Source: Bin5 sp965204705 (GTDB lineage: Bacteria > Chloroflexota > Anaerolineae > Caldilineales > Caldilineaceae). From it: DNA of 64,000 nucleotides. A program made the position numbers and the translations under genes. Positions 46,181 through 54,571 of the stretch are shown here, piece after piece (within the stretch, counting starts at the first letter, position 1; every line of letters starts with the position of its first letter). The notes under the pieces are model-generated. The model was not told the DNA's origin, did not search any database, and worked only from the letters and a program-made list of their open reading frames with translations. Location of the stretch: the NCBI GenBank assembly GCA_965204705.1, contig CBDBFE010000001.1, forward strand, positions 61,777 through 125,776. Direction: 5' to 3'.

Positions 46181-46433
46181 AAACCCAGGCCCGCGCGCTA
46201 CCTTTCCCCAAATCACAATCCAAGACAGCCAAGCCTCTCACCTGGGGCGGGGCTCGGGTAAGCCGGGCCGGCAATGCGAAACTTGCGAAGGGTGGTCAGG
46301 AGAGGCGCTCACGGTGACGGGACGATGCGGCCGCAGCTGCAATCCTGCCCGTAGCCGGAGGACGGCGGCGGGCTGCCCGGGCGCAAGCGCGCCCGGCTCT
46401 CCAGGATGCTATAGTGCAGGGGAAGCCATTGGA
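46181..46433. other. Non-coding region with strong hairpins
   Basis: No gene seen. CCGGGCGC-aagc-GCGCCCGG (about 46378-46397) is a tight 8-bp tetraloop hairpin. ATCCTG/CAGGAT-type pairing around it, followed by a terminator, is the kind of layout seen for a small structured RNA. That reading is speculative. Confidence 0.35.
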
Positions 46434-46473
46434 TAAAAAAAGAGGCGCCGCATTGGATCCGGCGCCTCTTTTG
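46434..46473. terminator. Bidirectional intrinsic terminator
   Basis: AAAAAGAGGCGCCG, an 8-base loop, CGGCGCCTCTTTT: a 9-bp GC stem with A-tract on one side and T-tract on the other. It terminates the doc transcript on the minus strand and anything arriving from the left on the plus strand. Confidence 0.9.
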
Positions 46474-46494
46474 ACAGGTTATTTCGAAACTGAC

Positions 46495-46871
46495 CTATGT
46501 AGGTTTCTGTTTGACTATTTCTCCCAACCAGGTGCATAGGTTCGAGAAATGAAAGGAACTTGTATTGAACATACCCATGATTCTTTCGTGGGCAGCGATA
46601 CTGTCGCAATCAATGCAATAGCCATTGGATCGTAAAAAGCCGTCGCAAACACCGAATGCGGTTCTCTTATTGCCATCGATGAATGGATGATTACCCCCCA
46701 GACTTTCCATAAGATCTGCGGCTTCTTCTATTATACCGTTGTAGTATCCGGATTGAGGACGGAAGATTGCTGACTCTAATGCCCCCCTGTCACGGATGCC
46801 GAAACTGCCTCCGTATTCTTCAATGAGGAGATCATGCGTTGCTAAGGCATCCTCGACAGTTGGCTAAACAC
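46495..46871 (-). pseudogene. doc: Doc/Fic-family toxin, start broken by a frameshift
   Basis: The body is intact: TVEDALATHDLLIEEYGGSFGIRDRGALESAIFRPQ and the Fic motif HPFIDGNKRTAFG with all catalytic positions. Upstream in this frame a TAG lies two codons before Thr-Val-Glu and no start codon is available. One extra C in the run at 46862-46863 would restore GTG TTT AGC CCA ACT GTC. I therefore read it as a Doc toxin inactivated at its first codons by a one-base loss. Confidence 0.78.
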
Positions 46872-46874
46872 GAC

Positions 46875-47120
46875 TCACTCAGCAAGCAGCTTATAGAGCT
46901 GGTGGTTTTTCTTGACACTTTCTCGGATATGGCGCATGAACTCATTGTTGTGATCGCGAGATGTTTCAGACTTCCCATCCGGATCTTTTTGAACGTCCCT
47001 GGAAACTGCGTCAGGCCCGGTGCCATTTTGCCTGACATGCGATTCTGTTCGATTTTGCTTCTTCGACGATGAGGAGAGGGTCATTGTCGTCATCTCCTTC
47101 CTGAACCTGGCTTTCTTCAT
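46875..47120 (-). CDS. Probable antitoxin of the Doc pair (69-81 aa)
   Basis: A charged, Ser-rich N-terminus is followed by EFMRHIRESVKKNHQLYKLLAE, a helix like the toxin-binding end of small antitoxins found before doc-type genes. It ends 3-4 bases before the putative toxin start. The likely start is the Met at 47084, which has AAGGAG at 9 nt; 47120 is the longest. It would remain functional although the toxin is broken. Confidence 0.55.
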   Translation of the reverse strand: MKKARFRKEMTTMTLSSSSKKQNRTESHVRQNGTGPDAVSRDVQKDPDGKSETSRDHNNEFMRHIRESVKKNHQLYKLLAE

Positions 47121-47200
47121 CTTGACCCTGCATCGAATTTCACCCGCACAAAATACTTTGTACGTGTATGCTTGTCAAGGGTTGCAACATCAGGATCACT

Positions 47201-47581
47201 ATGGGCGAGCAGCTAAGCGCGCTTTGCCAGGAAGCAGAAGAGCGCCCGCGGACCTTCGGGGAGTTGGCCAGGCGCACAGTTGAGTCGGCATGGCTGGCAG
47301 GTGACGCGCTGCTGCGGTTCAAAGAGCAGTTGCCGCATGGTGCATGGACACCGACGCTGAAAGAGCGCGGCATTTCCAAGAATACGGCGCATCGGTTCAT
47401 CCAGTTACGGCAAAAGTACCCTGAAAGGTCCCAAGTTGGGACCTTTCGGAGCGTGCAGGCAGCCCTTGAGCCGCCCGGAGTTGCGCCGGGTAGAGCGCAT
47501 CATAGAGGAAAACCAGGCTTCGTTCCTGGGAGAGTGGAATGTACGTTTCAACGACTGAGGTCACTGTGCCGGAGGCCATGA
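47201..47581 (+). CDS. DUF3102-like protein, probably frameshifted near the end
   Basis: From MGEQLSALC the chain reads RTFGELARRTVESAWLAGDALLRFKEQLPHGAW and KERGISKNTAHRFIQLRQKYPE, the helical/HTH pattern of DUF3102 proteins, which occur on phages and plasmids. After FRSVQA this frame gives an unlikely Pro/Arg tail. Another frame gives SRPELRRVERIIEENQASFLGEWNVRFND, which looks like a natural end belonging to a different small protein. So the 3' end is a fusion or frameshift. Confidence 0.55.
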   Translation: MGEQLSALCQEAEERPRTFGELARRTVESAWLAGDALLRFKEQLPHGAWTPTLKERGISKNTAHRFIQLRQKYPERSQVGTFRSVQAALEPPGVAPGRAHHRGKPGFVPGRVECTFQRLRSLCRRP

Positions 47582-47910
47582 CTATTGCGGTGACCGAGGA
47601 TACCCTTACCGCCGAGTTGTCGGACGGGAGGACCATTGCGGTCCCCTTGGCCTGGTATCCCCGCCTGGTGCACGCAACGCCAGAGGAGAGGAGCAACTGG
47701 GAGTTGATTGGCGGTGGGCAAGGGATTCACTGGCCGGACCTGGACGAGGACATCAGCGTAGAGGGCCTGCTCGCAGGACGAAAGTCGGGGGAAAGCCACA
47801 GCTCCTTCCGGCAATGGCTTGCGGCGAAGCGTGAGGGACGCGGGCTTGCGTTGCTTGAGCTCACTGCCTGCGAGGAGGAGCAAAAGAGACGGTCTGATGG
47901 CGGCCAGTAA
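47539..47910 (+). CDS. DUF2442 family protein
   Basis: 124 residues. The signature is VTEDTLTAELSDGRTIAVPLAWYPRLVHATPEERSNW and GGQGIHWPDLDEDISVEGLLAG, a clear DUF2442 match. Such proteins often pair with DUF4160 proteins as putative toxin-antitoxin partners; the fragment RIIEENQASFLGEW just upstream may be that partner's remnant. GGGAG at 6 nt supports this ATG. Confidence 0.85.
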   Translation: MYVSTTEVTVPEAMTIAVTEDTLTAELSDGRTIAVPLAWYPRLVHATPEERSNWELIGGGQGIHWPDLDEDISVEGLLAGRKSGESHSSFRQWLAAKREGRGLALLELTACEEEQKRRSDGGQ

Positions 47911-48013
47911 GGTGCAATACTCGAAGACTAGCGGCGGGTCTCTAGCAGAGCGCGAACTGGGTCGCTTGGTAGACCGCACCAACCGCGACGTCTCAGCGGG
48001 GAATATTGCCTGA
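47897..48013 (+). CDS. Very small protein, probably a truncated gene (38 aa)
   Basis: The frame MAASKVQYSKTSGGSLAEREL...LVDRTNRDVSAGNIA overlaps the end of the DUF2442 gene. It has no recognisable domain and is probably the start of a gene cut nearby. Weak evidence. Confidence 0.3.
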   Translation: MAASKVQYSKTSGGSLAERELGRLVDRTNRDVSAGNIA

Positions 48014-48026
48014 ATCGTTGACACCT

Positions 48027-48300
48027 GCAACGCTTGGCGCGGCAAGGAGGGACGGGGCGAGTACGTCGACGTGCCCGGCTGTCTCCCCACACCTCATGGT
48101 CGTTCATGCCGAGCAGGTATTCCAAACGCCTGGTCGCCTCCAGCCACAGGCTGGCCAGCACAGCAGGGTCAGCCCGGTATCTCTCCAGTTCGTCCCATTC
48201 AAACCGGCGCGGGTTGCAAAAGCTGGCCGAGCCTTCCGCCCAATTGTTGACAGCACATACCCTTTCGTGTAGTCAACCAAAACTCAACCCCACCCCATAA
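48027..48300 (-). other. Possible gene remnant
   Basis: On the minus strand one frame reads FEWDELERYRADPAVLASLWLEATRRLEYLLGMNDHEVWGD, which looks protein-like and helical. There is no clear start or end and I recognise no family. The MITE begins directly to the right. Confidence 0.3.
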
Positions 48301-48303
48301 CTA

Positions 48304-48558
48304 GAGTTCGTTGACGTTTGACGGTATAGCGATCCGCGGTAGCAAAGTGCGGCTTATCCCTAAAAAACTGCGCAGCTGCGAAATGAAAACTTGATAGGCC
48401 CCAGGTGTTCTCCGCGGCCCTCCCTGGCCCTTCGTGGACAGAGAAAGGTGTTCTTCGTGGCCCTTAGTGGCCCTCCGTGGTCCTCTGTGGCCCTCCGTGG
48501 ACAAAAAAGGTGTTTTGCTCTGGCTTGTCTCACAAAAAAGGCAAACGTCAACGAGTCC
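48304..48558. mobile_element. MITE with TA target duplication, copy 2 (255 bp)
   Basis: Ends 'agttcgttgacgtttg' and 'caaacgtcaacgagtcc' between TA dinucleotides. Same interior as 14734-15009 but lacking about 21 bp of one internal repeat. Confidence 0.85.
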
Positions 48559-48776
48559 TAATTCATGCTCACACACAAGCCGCGACGTCGAAATCCCACC
48601 GCGACAGAGTTGTGTACGGCGCGAGCTTCCGACAGTTTCGTTTTCAGGAACTCCTGGGTACGGATGCGGGTAGATCTAAACGGCGACGAGCGGTCTGCAG
48701 CCACCGTGTGCATCAACTGTAAGGTCAAAGGCGACAACGAATGTAGTTGTGTTGACGCCTGCATGCATGGACCTGA

Positions 48777-49202
48777 CTAAGTCAATGAGTGATGGGGGCG
48801 CCGCATTGAGTAGAAATCGTCCTCCTTCACTTCCAGAAATCTGAACGGCACGCCGAAGAAATAGTTGTCGCCTTCAGATCTGGCTCCCAACTCGTCCATC
48901 ATCCCAAGAACCAGCGGCTTCTGCCCTTCATCTCCATAATGAATGATGATGAAGGCTCTTCCCGGACAATTACCACGCTGAACAACGCCTGCCCTCCATA
49001 TCAGCCCTTCTTCCTGCATCTCTGCAAAAAGAGCGTCATACTCGTGCCTGATCTTTTGAACTTCATCCAAAGATGGCATTTCCGAACATCTTACAGTCCA
49101 GAGATCGCTGATAGTAATAACGCCATGGCAAGAGGCCAGGATAAGAACGACAAGCATGAAGACAATAGCTGTTCCAAATGGGAATGAGGGTGCTTTGGAC
49201 AT
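48777..49202 (-). CDS. Putative lipoprotein (141 aa)
   Basis: Signal with lipobox LILASC (FGTAIVFMLVVLILASCHG), so exported and lipid-anchored. The mature part has an alpha/beta pattern (SLDEVQKIRHEYDALFAEM, RAFIIIHYGDEGQK, FFGVPFRFLEVKEDDFYSM) with no family I know. Monocistronic. Confidence 0.65.
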   Translation of the reverse strand: MSKAPSFPFGTAIVFMLVVLILASCHGVITISDLWTVRCSEMPSLDEVQKIRHEYDALFAEMQEEGLIWRAGVVQRGNCPGRAFIIIHYGDEGQKPLVLGMMDELGARSEGDNYFFGVPFRFLEVKEDDFYSMRRPHHSLT

Positions 49203-49228
49203 CTTAACCTGGACCGGGAGCGCACAAT

Positions 49229-49456
49229 CTAATCAGAACTTTTCGACCGCAGGGCCGCTGCCAAGATCCACACACCCGCCCCACAGAGTAGGAAGGGGAA
49301 GAGGTCGCACAACCACTCCATGTATGCACACACGACAATATCTCCCTCATCGAAGTGGCAAATGGGTAGTTGGTTGAAGTTCCCGCTGGCAATCCTATTG
49401 GCATTGCGTAGCGGCCGCAGTATGCCTGCCGCCGCGGCCGCGACCCGCTCCTGCAC
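49229..49456 (-). CDS. Possible small membrane protein or fragment (75 aa)
   Basis: One hydrophobic helix (LCDLFPFLLCGAGVWILAAAL) near the C-terminus and a basic end. No clear ribosome-binding site. It may be a C-terminal remnant. Confidence 0.35.
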   Translation of the reverse strand: MQERVAAAAAGILRPLRNANRIASGNFNQLPICHFDEGDIVVCAYMEWLCDLFPFLLCGAGVWILAAALRSKSSD

Positions 49457-49528
49457 ATAGGCGCGTCGCCTGTATCGAACAGGAAATGCATCAACATACC
49501 CTCACCCGCGGGTTGCCGAAGGCTTCAG

Positions 49529-49951
49529 CTATCCGGCCACCAGTTCGATGCGGTCTGCGTACCGTCGAAAGTCGGCCATGTTGAATGTCAGCAGCCTGCG
49601 CTCCCCATACGCCAGCATGGTGGCGACGATGTTGGCGTCGTGAATCTGCCTGCCCCCAACCGGCGTCTGCCGGCACAGCGACACCAGCCGGTCCGTAACC
49701 GCGGGTCCGTCCTCCAATACGTCAAAGGCGGCGGCGAGCCGCTCCACGTCGTCGAGGGCCTCTTCGCGGGCAATGGCCGCCGCCCAGGTCTGTGGACGGG
49801 TGACGACTGCCAGGTACTCCCGCAACACCTGGCGGCTGATGCGCAGCGGTTCAGGCCGCCCGAAGGCGCTCTCCAGGCTGGCCCTGGCAACCTCGTGGTC
49901 CGGGGCCTCCAGTATCCGGGCCTTCACCAGCACGTTGGTGTCCACAAACAT
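49529..49951 (-). CDS. PIN-domain toxin
   Basis: 140 residues: MFVDTNVLVKARI (Asp), SRQVLREYLAVVTRP (Glu), QIHDANIVATMLAYG (Asp) and LLTFNMADFRRY (late PIN position: Asn/Asp). This matches VapC-type RNases. It follows the DUF7662-like gene by 8 bp on the same strand, so that protein is the probable antitoxin. Confidence 0.82.
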   Translation of the reverse strand: MFVDTNVLVKARILEAPDHEVARASLESAFGRPEPLRISRQVLREYLAVVTRPQTWAAAIAREEALDDVERLAAAFDVLEDGPAVTDRLVSLCRQTPVGGRQIHDANIVATMLAYGERRLLTFNMADFRRYADRIELVAG

Positions 49952-49959
49952 GGGAACGG

Positions 49960-50382
49960 CTACACCCTCTCCTCGTAGAGCGCCTCGCGCCTGAGACTGA
50001 GATCTTCAGGCCAGCCTCCGGCGGAATGTACGGGCCACACCTCGTCCAGGGTAACTCTGCGGGCGGAAACCGCCGGTCTGCGCCGGAGCAACAGCGTCTC
50101 CGCTTCCATGTCCACCTCCGCGGTCTCCCATCCCGCCGCGCCCCAGGCCACCGCCTGGCTGTGGCCGCTGCCCCCGCTCTGATTGGACCACCAGGGCCGG
50201 TGAAGACGGGCCGACGCCGGCAGGCCGAATCCGATGATCGTTTCGATCTCGCTGAATGTAGCTCTCCACTCCCGCGTTGCCAGTCCGCACAGGTGCGTGT
50301 ACAGCCTCTGGTACTTTCCCCTCGCCGCCATTTGCCGGTACTGCTGCCCTCTGTCCATAACTGTGTCTGACCTCCCTGTCAA
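49960..50382 (-). CDS. DUF7662-like protein, putative antitoxin of the PIN gene
   Basis: The core YQRLYTHLCGLATREWRATFSEIETIIGFGLPASARLHRPWWSNQ and HSQAVAWGAAGWETAEVDMEAETLLLRR is the DUF7662 signature as I know it. The family is usually found near regulators or toxins with no proven role. The C-terminal tail (TLDEVWPVHSAGGWPEDLSLRREALYE) could wrap the toxin. A Met at 50358 is an alternative start. Confidence 0.6.
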   Translation of the reverse strand: MTGRSDTVMDRGQQYRQMAARGKYQRLYTHLCGLATREWRATFSEIETIIGFGLPASARLHRPWWSNQSGGSGHSQAVAWGAAGWETAEVDMEAETLLLRRRPAVSARRVTLDEVWPVHSAGGWPEDLSLRREALYEERV

Positions 50383-50522
50383 CGCCGCGCGTACAAGCCG
50401 GCCGCCCCTTACTATTATAGTTAGTTAGTACTTGCCATGCAACCGCTTCGGCACAACCTCTGCCCCGGCTTTGGGCCTCTTAGCCTGCCGGTGCCCGTGC
50501 GATGAGAACTCTCGACCCTGTC

Positions 50523-50669
50523 GGCTTAACCCAGGACGCGCTCGCCCGCGCAGCAAACATCGGGCGTATGACACTGGTGTGACTGGAGAAGAGCGAACAG
50601 ACGCCTGGATACAAGCTCCTTGACGCCATTGCCAAGGCCATGGATATGCGTCTCGGAACTGCTGGTTGA
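50523..50669 (+). pseudogene. XRE-type HTH remnant with an in-frame stop
   Basis: GLTQDALARAANIGRMTLV, stop (TGA), then LEKSEQTPGYKLLDAIAKAMD. This is the HTH_3 fold of a phage/plasmid regulator interrupted exactly in the recognition helix region. The N-terminus is also missing. Confidence 0.7.
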
Positions 50670-50813
50670 ATCGGATTTCTTTACCGATAACGGCCGCAAG
50701 AGGCACAATTCTTCACTGGCACCGCGCGGTGATTAGTCGAGAGCGTATGTCATCGTAATCTTCAACCTGAGGAACATGCCCGTGAAGCGAGTACAACCAG
50801 ATAGTCTTGATGG

Positions 50814-51170
50814 TTACCTGTATTTAAATGAAGCGTCGTTACTGCACAGATATTCTGCGGTGCAAAACCTTGGAATCCTGACTTGGATCTTGTAGGGTTC
50901 CAGGCCAACGGACAGCATTCTCCATTCGCAAAAGTCATCATGATGCCAGTGGCAAGTTGTGCCGTGACAATGACAGGAATGAACTCGATCTACGGGTATA
51001 GGCGATTCGATGATTCTCTTTTCGACAACATCGATCCAGTCGGCAGATAGAGTCGGAAAGAACATATCGATGGTATCGGTCTTGATGCCCAAAGCCCAAT
51101 GCGACACCGGTACAGCTGAAATGATCAAGATGACAGCCAGATTGAATGCCAGACGCTGCTTCACTCCCAT
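50814..51170 (-). CDS. Secreted or membrane-anchored hypothetical protein (118 aa)
   Basis: Signal-anchor LAFNLAVILIISAVPVSHWALG, then a His/Cys-rich stretch (HSCHCHGTTCHWHHDDFCEW), which could bind metal. No known family. The ATG at 51170 is the start closest to the signal. Confidence 0.5.
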   Translation of the reverse strand: MGVKQRLAFNLAVILIISAVPVSHWALGIKTDTIDMFFPTLSADWIDVVEKRIIESPIPVDRVHSCHCHGTTCHWHHDDFCEWRMLSVGLEPYKIQVRIPRFCTAEYLCSNDASFKYR

Positions 51171-51385
51171 CTCCCGCGGGCAGGCCACAGCGAGCGGCGC
51201 CGGCCGCTCGCGTGATACCTGGTAGATTTTCGCTTGGATTACGCTACCCTGGAGGCATCCACGGGTCCTACCCTCGTGGGTCACCGCCCGGGCCAAGATA
51301 ACCAGTAGTCGGGTCGGTCAAACCTCGCCATTCAGCCAACAGAGAAACGGCACCTTATTGCGTCAGCGTGAAGAGAGGATAGTTC

Positions 51386-51618
51386 CTACGCCAACCATCT
51401 CGCGGCGCGTCCGGCCTCCTCCGACCGCGTGTAGACCTCAACCATTCTCGCCGTCTTCCAGCGCCCCTGCGCCATGATCTCATGCGTGGGCGCGCCGGCC
51501 GCGGCCATGCGCCGCGCCATGCCCACGCGTCCCGAATGGCCGGAAAAGCCCTGCCCCAACCCCGCCACCGCGGCCGCGGCCCGGATGCGCCGCGAGATCG
51601 AAGCCGGCGTCAGGACCA
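51386..51618 (-). pseudogene. Tyrosine recombinase C-terminal fragment
   Basis: Nearly identical to the last 75 residues of the 52369-53343 recombinase, including SGHSGRVGMARRMAAAGAPT and VEVYTRSEEAGRA. Only this end is present. The matching DNA lies at about 51391-51615 and 52380-52604, a recent partial duplication flanking the HicAB genes. Confidence 0.85.
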
Positions 51619-51638
51619 GCACGACAAGAGATAATGCT

Positions 51639-51971
51639 CTAACGCCGCAGCAACAATCGTTCGGCGGCCAAGCGGTTCATGCTGACGCCGGCTTCAGCGG
51701 CGTCCATTGCCAGGGCACGGTGGGTCTCAGGAGGGATGCGAAGGGTTATGGCGCCTCGGTAGCGTTGTGTAGACAGTGGCTCAGGGATCGGGGCGCCATC
51801 CTCGTCTAACGCCTTCACGGCGAAAGCGACCACGTCCCGAATGCCTGAGAACGCCTTCTCCGGGGTGTCGTCCAGGTGGCTAAGCAGCCCGAACTCCGCA
51901 CACAGGCCCACGAACATCTCATCCTCATCGGACCAGGTAACGCGATAGGTATAGCGGTCATGGCGATTCAT
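51639..51971 (-). CDS. hicB: HicB-family antitoxin
   Basis: 110 residues from ATG 51971. HicB part YTYRVTWSDEDEMFVGLCAEFGLLSHLDDTPEKAFSGI is followed by an RHH tail (ITLRIPPETHRALAMDAAEAGVSMNRLAAERLL). The start overlaps the hicA stop as ATGA. The RHH tail suits autoregulation. Confidence 0.85.
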   Translation of the reverse strand: MNRHDRYTYRVTWSDEDEMFVGLCAEFGLLSHLDDTPEKAFSGIRDVVAFAVKALDEDGAPIPEPLSTQRYRGAITLRIPPETHRALAMDAAEAGVSMNRLAAERLLLRR

Positions 51972-52213
51972 TGCAGTTCCTCCATGAGTTTGTCGATCGC
52001 CTTGAGCGCCTGGCGTACCTGATAGGGCTTGGCCATGCCCTTTATGCGCTGGATATTGACCAGCGGCTCGCCCTGCCAAGGCGTTCTATAGAACAGGTGG
52101 CTGCCGCTCTGCCGGGGCTGTCCGAAGTAACGGTCACAGACCTTGCGGAGATCGTCGAACCGTACATTTCGGGGGTTCCGCCTGATCCTGGCCAGGGTTT
52201 TGTCCATACCCAT
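51968..52213 (-). CDS. hicA: HicA-family mRNA interferase toxin
   Basis: 81 residues from Met at 52213. The dsRBD-like HicA fold contains the catalytic His in RQSGSHLFYRTPW and the KGMAKPYQVRQALKAI end. It is upstream of and overlaps hicB. Length and order match hicAB operons. Confidence 0.85.
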   Translation of the reverse strand: MGMDKTLARIRRNPRNVRFDDLRKVCDRYFGQPRQSGSHLFYRTPWQGEPLVNIQRIKGMAKPYQVRQALKAIDKLMEELQ

Positions 52214-52368
52214 ATGATAGCAGTATTGCAACCAAATGTTAAACGGCCGGAGACGAGTTCAAGAGGCTCTAATCCACCGCGTTCATTTCGTGTGTAAATA
52301 CGTTCGGCCATACCATACTCCTGGCTCTACATTCACCCATCCAGTTGCTTCCTTCAACGCCGGCGTAA

Positions 52369-53343
52369 TCACGCCAGCCACTTAGCCGCTCTTCCGGCCT
52401 CCTCCGACCGCGTATAGACCTCCACCATCCTTGCCGTCTTCCAGCGGCCCTGCGCCATAATCTCATGCGTGGGCGCGCCGGCCGCGGCCATGCGCCGCGC
52501 CATGCCCACGCGTCCCGAATGGCCGGAAAAGCCCTGCCCCAGCCCCGCCGCCGCGGCCGCGGCCCGGATGCGCCGCGAGATCGAGGCCGCCGACAGCCCG
52601 AACACCGAAGCAGCCCCATCTGCGTCCGTCGGCCGCATCGCAGCCAGGGCTTCCACCGACGCCGGCGTCAGGTAGACCGTGCGCGCCTCGCCATCCGTCT
52701 TCGAGCGGCCCACGGTCAGCCGGCCCGAGCCGTCGTCCCAGCGCACAACGTCATCCCACGTGAGCGCAGCCGCCTCCGAGCGCCGCAGGCCCGCGTCCGA
52801 CAGCACCCGGCACAGCGCGATGTCGACCAGTCCCCGCCGCCGCGCCTGCCCGGGCAGCTCCATCTTGCCGCCCCGGCCCACTCGCGGCTGGCACGCGGTC
52901 GCGGTGACAACCGCCAGCGCCTCCGCAGTCAGCGCGTACGCCTGCCGCGGGGCCGAAGCCTGCCGCGCCAGCCCGCTAATCGTATCGGCCACAACCTGGT
53001 CGTTCGCGGTCGGCTCGGCGCCGATGAGCGCCTGCACCTTGCGCAGCGCGGCCACCGTCAGCCGCAGCGACGAGATGCCGACGCCGTCCGCGGCACGCTC
53101 CTGCAGGTAGGCGCGCAGCGCAAACGGCGACGGCGCCAGCGCATGCACGCCCACCAGCGCGGCCCATCTTCCCCAGGCCGCCAGCGCGCTGCCGTAGGCG
53201 CGGCGCGTGTTGGGCGCGAGCGCTTCGAGCGCGGCCGCGAAGCGCGTCTCCTGTTCGGCGTCGTAGGGTCCGAAGAGCCCGGGCGAGCCCTGCTGGATGG
53301 CAACCAGGACGGCCTCGCCCGCGCTCATCGGCGCCTCGCTCAT
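52369..53343 (-). CDS. Tyrosine recombinase (integrase), full length
   Basis: 324 residues. SAM-like N-terminal domain (ALAPNTRRAYGSALAAWGRWA), then the catalytic domain with Arg in AGLRRSEAAALTWDD (~187), Lys in GRSKTDGEARTVYL, HxxR in SGHSGRVG (~277) and Tyr in MVEVYTR (~310). All catalytic residues are present, so it is the only intact copy of four in the window. It could mobilise the adjacent element; no attachment site was identified. Confidence 0.9.
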   Translation of the reverse strand: MSEAPMSAGEAVLVAIQQGSPGLFGPYDAEQETRFAAALEALAPNTRRAYGSALAAWGRWAALVGVHALAPSPFALRAYLQERAADGVGISSLRLTVAALRKVQALIGAEPTANDQVVADTISGLARQASAPRQAYALTAEALAVVTATACQPRVGRGGKMELPGQARRRGLVDIALCRVLSDAGLRRSEAAALTWDDVVRWDDGSGRLTVGRSKTDGEARTVYLTPASVEALAAMRPTDADGAASVFGLSAASISRRIRAAAAAAGLGQGFSGHSGRVGMARRMAAAGAPTHEIMAQGRWKTARMVEVYTRSEEAGRAAKWLA

Positions 53344-53636
53344 CGTTCAAACCTCTGCCTGCAATAATCCATAAAAAGGTCCCTTTGAATAAATGCGCGC
53401 TAATTTCGTTTAACGTACAATTATACAGCCCAGTATACACCACCAAAAGAAGGACGCGAAGAGGCCGAACTGCCGCAAAATGCGAGGTATTCCAGCTACC
53501 CCCATGCGATTTCAGGCGCTCTGCGGGCCGTCTGCGGCTTTTTTTGGTTATCTGGAGTGGGGTGTGTTGGGGGGGAGGGGGTCTTGAACTGACTACGCGA
53601 AGCCAAACGCGCTCTACAACAGTGCCGGCATGCCGG

Positions 53637-53921
53637 CTACAGCTGACCCGCGCAGGACCGCCCAACTGCGCAAAACGAAACCAAAACACCTTTGCCGTTC
53701 TGCGCGACCCGAACTTCGGTAGGGGTTTTGCGTTTGTAGATCAGTACATGGATGAAGTAGACGGCGGAGACTGCGATGCACATGAAGGCGTAGCGCAAGT
53801 GGAAGTCGGATTGGAAATAGGAGCCGCCAATCCAGTCGCCGAGGAGAAGGATTGCGAGGGTCCAGATGAGGCTTGAGTGCAGGTAAGGCACTTTTCGCCA
53901 TCTTGTCAGGATTCTGTCCAT
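53637..53921 (-). CDS. Two-TM membrane protein, paralogue 1 (truncated)
   Basis: The N-terminal half (SSLIWTLAILLLGDWIGGSYF, YAFMCIAVSAVYFIHVLIYKRK) matches the first half of the 54054-54431 protein. The C-terminal ~25 residues look random, so the second half was lost or frame-shifted. Confidence 0.5.
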   Translation of the reverse strand: MDRILTRWRKVPYLHSSLIWTLAILLLGDWIGGSYFQSDFHLRYAFMCIAVSAVYFIHVLIYKRKTPTEVRVAQNGKGVLVSFCAVGRSCAGQL

Positions 53922-54053
53922 AGTCGGATGTGCCTCTTATTCGTCCCATGGTGGTGACAGTGCGTTCGGAATGGTTGGTGTGAAGAGTTCGCTCTTACTA
54001 TTCGCCAGATGCATGCGCCCTGTCAGGTAGAGTCTCGACGCGTGGTAAGACTG

Positions 54054-54431
54054 TTATGCTTTACGAAACCATTTGCGGATCGGGATACTAGGTCCCACCC
54101 CGACTAGAAGCCCAGCGTAAATGGGAAGATAACTCAGGAAAGAGTCGCTGTCGAAATAGGAAAAGGAGACCCATATCCCAGCACCGAAACCTACAGCGAC
54201 GATTCCCGACGAGAGGAGTTCGTCGCGAAGACTTCGCAACATTTCCCGTCTGTAGATAAGGACATGCGCGTATGTAGTTGCCATTATCGCGATGACAATG
54301 AATATATTCTCCAACCGACCGTCGGACCCGGAAAAGAAGGTATGGTGAATCCATCGCGCGATTACGATACTTGCGAACATCCCTAAGACTAGAGCGCGCT
54401 TGCCGGGGGTTTCCTTCCAGTTGCGAGTCAT
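54054..54431 (-). CDS. Four-TM membrane protein, paralogue 2 (125 aa)
   Basis: Hydrophobic helices: LVLGMFASIVIARWIHH, FIVIAIMATTYAHVLIYRR, GIVAVGFGAGIWVSFSYF and YLPIYAGLLVGVG, ending IRKWFRKA. The C-terminal half (FDSDSFLSYLPIYAG...RKWFRKA) aligns with paralogue 3. Function unknown. Confidence 0.55.
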   Translation of the reverse strand: MTRNWKETPGKRALVLGMFASIVIARWIHHTFFSGSDGRLENIFIVIAIMATTYAHVLIYRREMLRSLRDELLSSGIVAVGFGAGIWVSFSYFDSDSFLSYLPIYAGLLVGVGPSIPIRKWFRKA

Positions 54432-54571
54432 TTGTCGTGTGAAATCATGTATGGTCTGAAAGGTGATTCTGTCGAAACACTGCGTTCATGCTGGGACAGA
54501 AAACGGCTTTCAGTGCGTCTGCCGGTAGGCTGACCAACGAACGTCGGGGGCGATGGTGCATTCGGTGTGCA

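Noticed and set aside
47201..47581. Intact DUF3102 gene with its own C-terminus
   Set aside because: The last ~35 codons in frame are not protein-like, while another frame gives a plausible end, so the 3' part is probably shifted.
52465..53367. 300-residue plus-strand ORF
   Set aside because: Antisense of the integrase, Arg-rich with no motif.
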